Positions 62,365 to 64,000 of a stretch of DNA of 64,000 bases are shown here, piece after piece. The notes under the pieces were generated by a model that did not search any database, was not told the origin of the DNA, and worked only from the letters and a program-made list of their open reading frames with translations. Both the position numbers and the translations under genes were made by a program. The stretch comes from Macrobrachium rosenbergii (taxonomy: Eukaryota; Arthropoda; Malacostraca; Decapoda; Palaemonidae), in assembly GCF_040412425.1 (NCBI RefSeq), contig NC_089744.1, positions 34,391,243 through 34,455,242 on the forward strand. Reading direction: 5' to 3'. Positions within the stretch are counted from its first letter, which is position 1. The number at the start of each line of letters is the position of its first letter.

Positions 62365-62480
62365 TCTTGCTGACTGTGGCTCTCTTGTCACTTACTGAAG
62401 CTTTATTCTTGTTGACTGAAGCTATTCTTGTTGACTGGTGTTTTGTTCTTGTTGACTGAAGCTCTGCTCTCGTTTATTGA
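62365..62480. repeat. Degenerate short tandem repeat (ttcttgttgactgaagct)
   Basis: Four to five imperfect units of about 20-27 bp built on ttcttgttgactgaagct. Confidence 0.7.
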
Positions 62481-62960
62481 AACGTTGTTGCTGATACCAT
62501 GACACTTTCAAAGTACCGAGACGTAGATTTTATCATAAAATGGATACGGGAAAGAAGTGCTCAATCTCTTTAGAGCGCAGGCATACTGATAAAGCGGTTC
62601 TTATATTCTGAACATTGGGCTCGTGAAGATTAATCCTAGCCAGAAATAAAAGTACAAAAATGATAACGAAGTAACAAATGCAATAATGATAATTATGATT
62701 GCAACAGCTGGGGCAATAATGACAGTGTTGAGAGAAATAATAATGATGATGATGATAATTTGGGAGAAGGCCCTCAATAAGGGCAGTAGTATTGAATGCA
62801 ATAATTGCTTCCACGGCATCCAGTACGTGCGTCCTATTGTATTTTAACCCGGAAGGTGTATCAGATATTCGGAGGCCTAGGAAAGATGCTCTGCTGCAGA
62901 AGGGTTATTTTCAATGGTCACCTATAGTTATGTTCGTCTTTCAGGATATGAAATGAGATC

Positions 62961-64000
62961 ATGGATCCTGGAAGCTGTTTTTTGTGCAAGGGATCATCTC
63001 AAAAAAATTTAGTGTGTCCCCTAAATTGTGTGTCAGGTGGAGCTGCAAAGGCGTATAAAATAGTGCTATCACAACTGACTGAATTTGAAAAACTGGGAAG
63101 TCTGCCTAAAGACATTCTGTGCGAGCCGAGTGAACTTACTGTAGAGGATTGCATGTGTAATGAGGCCAGATGGCACAAGGACTGCTATGATAAAGTGTCA
63201 GTTAAGTCTCTTCAGAGAGTAAAAGCTAAAATCGTTCAGCAAACATCAGATCAATCAGAACAGCCATCATCATCAGAATCAAAAGACGCCGCTGAACCTA
63301 AGCCCAGACTTTCAGAAAGGTGTAGAACTACATCAGATGATAAAGAATGCATATTTTGTGGACAGTTAGGGAAAACTACCCTTTGCCGGGTGTCAACTAT
63401 ATCCCAGGATGGCAACATTAAGCTGGGAATTCATATTCTTCAGGATTATGAAATTATTGCTAGATTACCTCCTGAGGGTGATCTTACGGCAGCCGATGTA
63501 GTTTATCACTTGCAGTGCCTAACAACCTTCAACAATCAAGTGTGTAGCAAGCAACGAGAAGTACACCGCAAGTCTACAGTTCAAAGTAGAGATTCCTGGT
63601 TTCAAGCTCTTGAGGAGATGTATGGTGAAATCAGCTTGGGAGTTGCAGAGGGTAAAAAATATTTCAAGCTGAAAGACCTGAGGGAGAGACTGAATGAGGC
63701 ATTGGTCAAACGTGGATATGCGGCAAGTTATGTTCGTCACACTCGACTGAAAGAGGCCATTATTGGTTGTTTTCCTGGGATTAGAGAGGAGACTGATGGA
63801 AAAAATGTGCTGTTTGTTTTTCCTGATTCTATGAAGGACATTATGAAAGCTGCAAGCACTGGCACTGCAGAAAGCGATTCTTGGATCCTAGCTAAAGCTG
63901 CAGCTATTATTCGCAAAGAGATTGAAGATGGACCTTTGTGGAATTTCAGTGGGGAGTTTGAAGACAACTGCCAAGAGAAGACCATTCCTCCAGCTTTGAC
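62961..64000 (+). CDS. Intact Cys/His-rich element-type protein, open at window end
   Basis: ATG at 62961 opens 346 codons without a stop to the window edge, so the product is longer. A good acceptor (gttcgtctttcag, ending 62944) lies 16 bases before the ATG. Order of features: CFLC at residues 6-9; a helical stretch; ARWHKDCYDK near 71-80; a Ser/Glu-rich linker; ECIFCG near 129-134; VVYHLQC near 181-187; then YFKLKDLRERLNEALVKRGY and HTRLKEAIIGCFPGI (about 234-274), NVLFVFPD, and ILAKAAAIIRKEIEDGPLWN. The broken gene at 20.9-22.8 kb has the same CxxC/HxxxxC pairs and a TRLKE/LAKAA block in the same order. Probably a zinc-binding protein carried by a mobile element. Function unknown. Expected missing parts downstream are the NID/SFHG block and a Cys-rich tail. 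Confidence 0.85.
   Translation, partial: MDPGSCFLCKGSSQKNLVCPLNCVSGGAAKAYKIVLSQLTEFEKLGSLPKDILCEPSELTVEDCMCNEARWHKDCYDKVSVKSLQRVKAKIVQQTSDQSEQPSSSESKDAAEPKPRLSERCRTTSDDKECIFCGQLGKTTLCRVSTISQDGNIKLGIHILQDYEIIARLPPEGDLTAADVVYHLQCLTTFNNQVCSKQREVHRKSTVQSRDSWFQALEEMYGEISLGVAEGKKYFKLKDLRERLNEALVKRGYAASYVRHTRLKEAIIGCFPGIREETDGKNVLFVFPDSMKDIMKAASTGTAESDSWILAKAAAIIRKEIEDGPLWNFSGEFEDNCQEKTIPPAL

Overview
The window looks like decapod crustacean (shrimp or crab type) nuclear DNA. The evidence is a very high density of long AT, CT/GA and AAT microsatellites, several classes of decayed transposable element, and at least three copies of one tRNA-headed SINE. Genes are small exons with GT-AG introns separated by kilobases of repeat. 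There is no prokaryotic gene organisation, and most long open frames are simple-repeat artefacts.

Two host genes are supported. (1) A minus-strand gene in the left quarter has exons at 15079-15102, 11845-11899 and 7351-7440. It then has two phase-compatible continuations: a terminal exon at 4770-4972 with its own stop, or an exon at 1339-1452 that leads off the window. The short form is a complete 123-residue acidic protein that I do not recognise. (2) A plus-strand FAD-dependent sarcosine oxidase (PIPOX-like) has four exons, 50739-50837, 59900-60051, 61384-61521 and 62099-62183, all in phase. They cover about the first 159 residues, and the rest lies beyond 64000.

The remainder is a nest of mobile elements. 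From left to right: a non-LTR retrotransposon (2085-4000, minus); a fragment of another LINE (7760-8760, minus); a roughly 3.2 kb terminal-inverted-repeat element carrying a broken gene of an unusual Cys/His-rich family (20467-23641); a 4.2 kb DNA transposon with about 220 bp inverted repeats and a nearly intact IS630/Tc1-like transposase (27873-32104); a 1.3 kb inverted-repeat element (32560-33835); an RTE-like LINE remnant (34250-35500, plus); SINEs at 39.6, 41.6 and 43.8 kb; a large inverted-repeat block (43485-45212); a Ty3/gypsy-like gag-pol remnant (45600-48610) split by a 436 bp hAT-type MITE with an exact 8 bp target duplication; and a second LTR retrotransposon with both LTRs (53965-59435, minus) inside the first coding intron of the sarcosine oxidase gene, itself split by a 441 bp almost fully palindromic MITE with an exact 8 bp target duplication.

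The most interesting item is the Cys/His-rich family. An intact frame starts at 62961 and is still open at the window end (346 codons). It has the same domain order as the broken copy at 20.5-23.6 kb, which lies between inverted terminal repeats. The window therefore holds a decayed, TIR-bounded copy and an uninterrupted copy of a gene family that looks like mobile-element cargo of unknown function.
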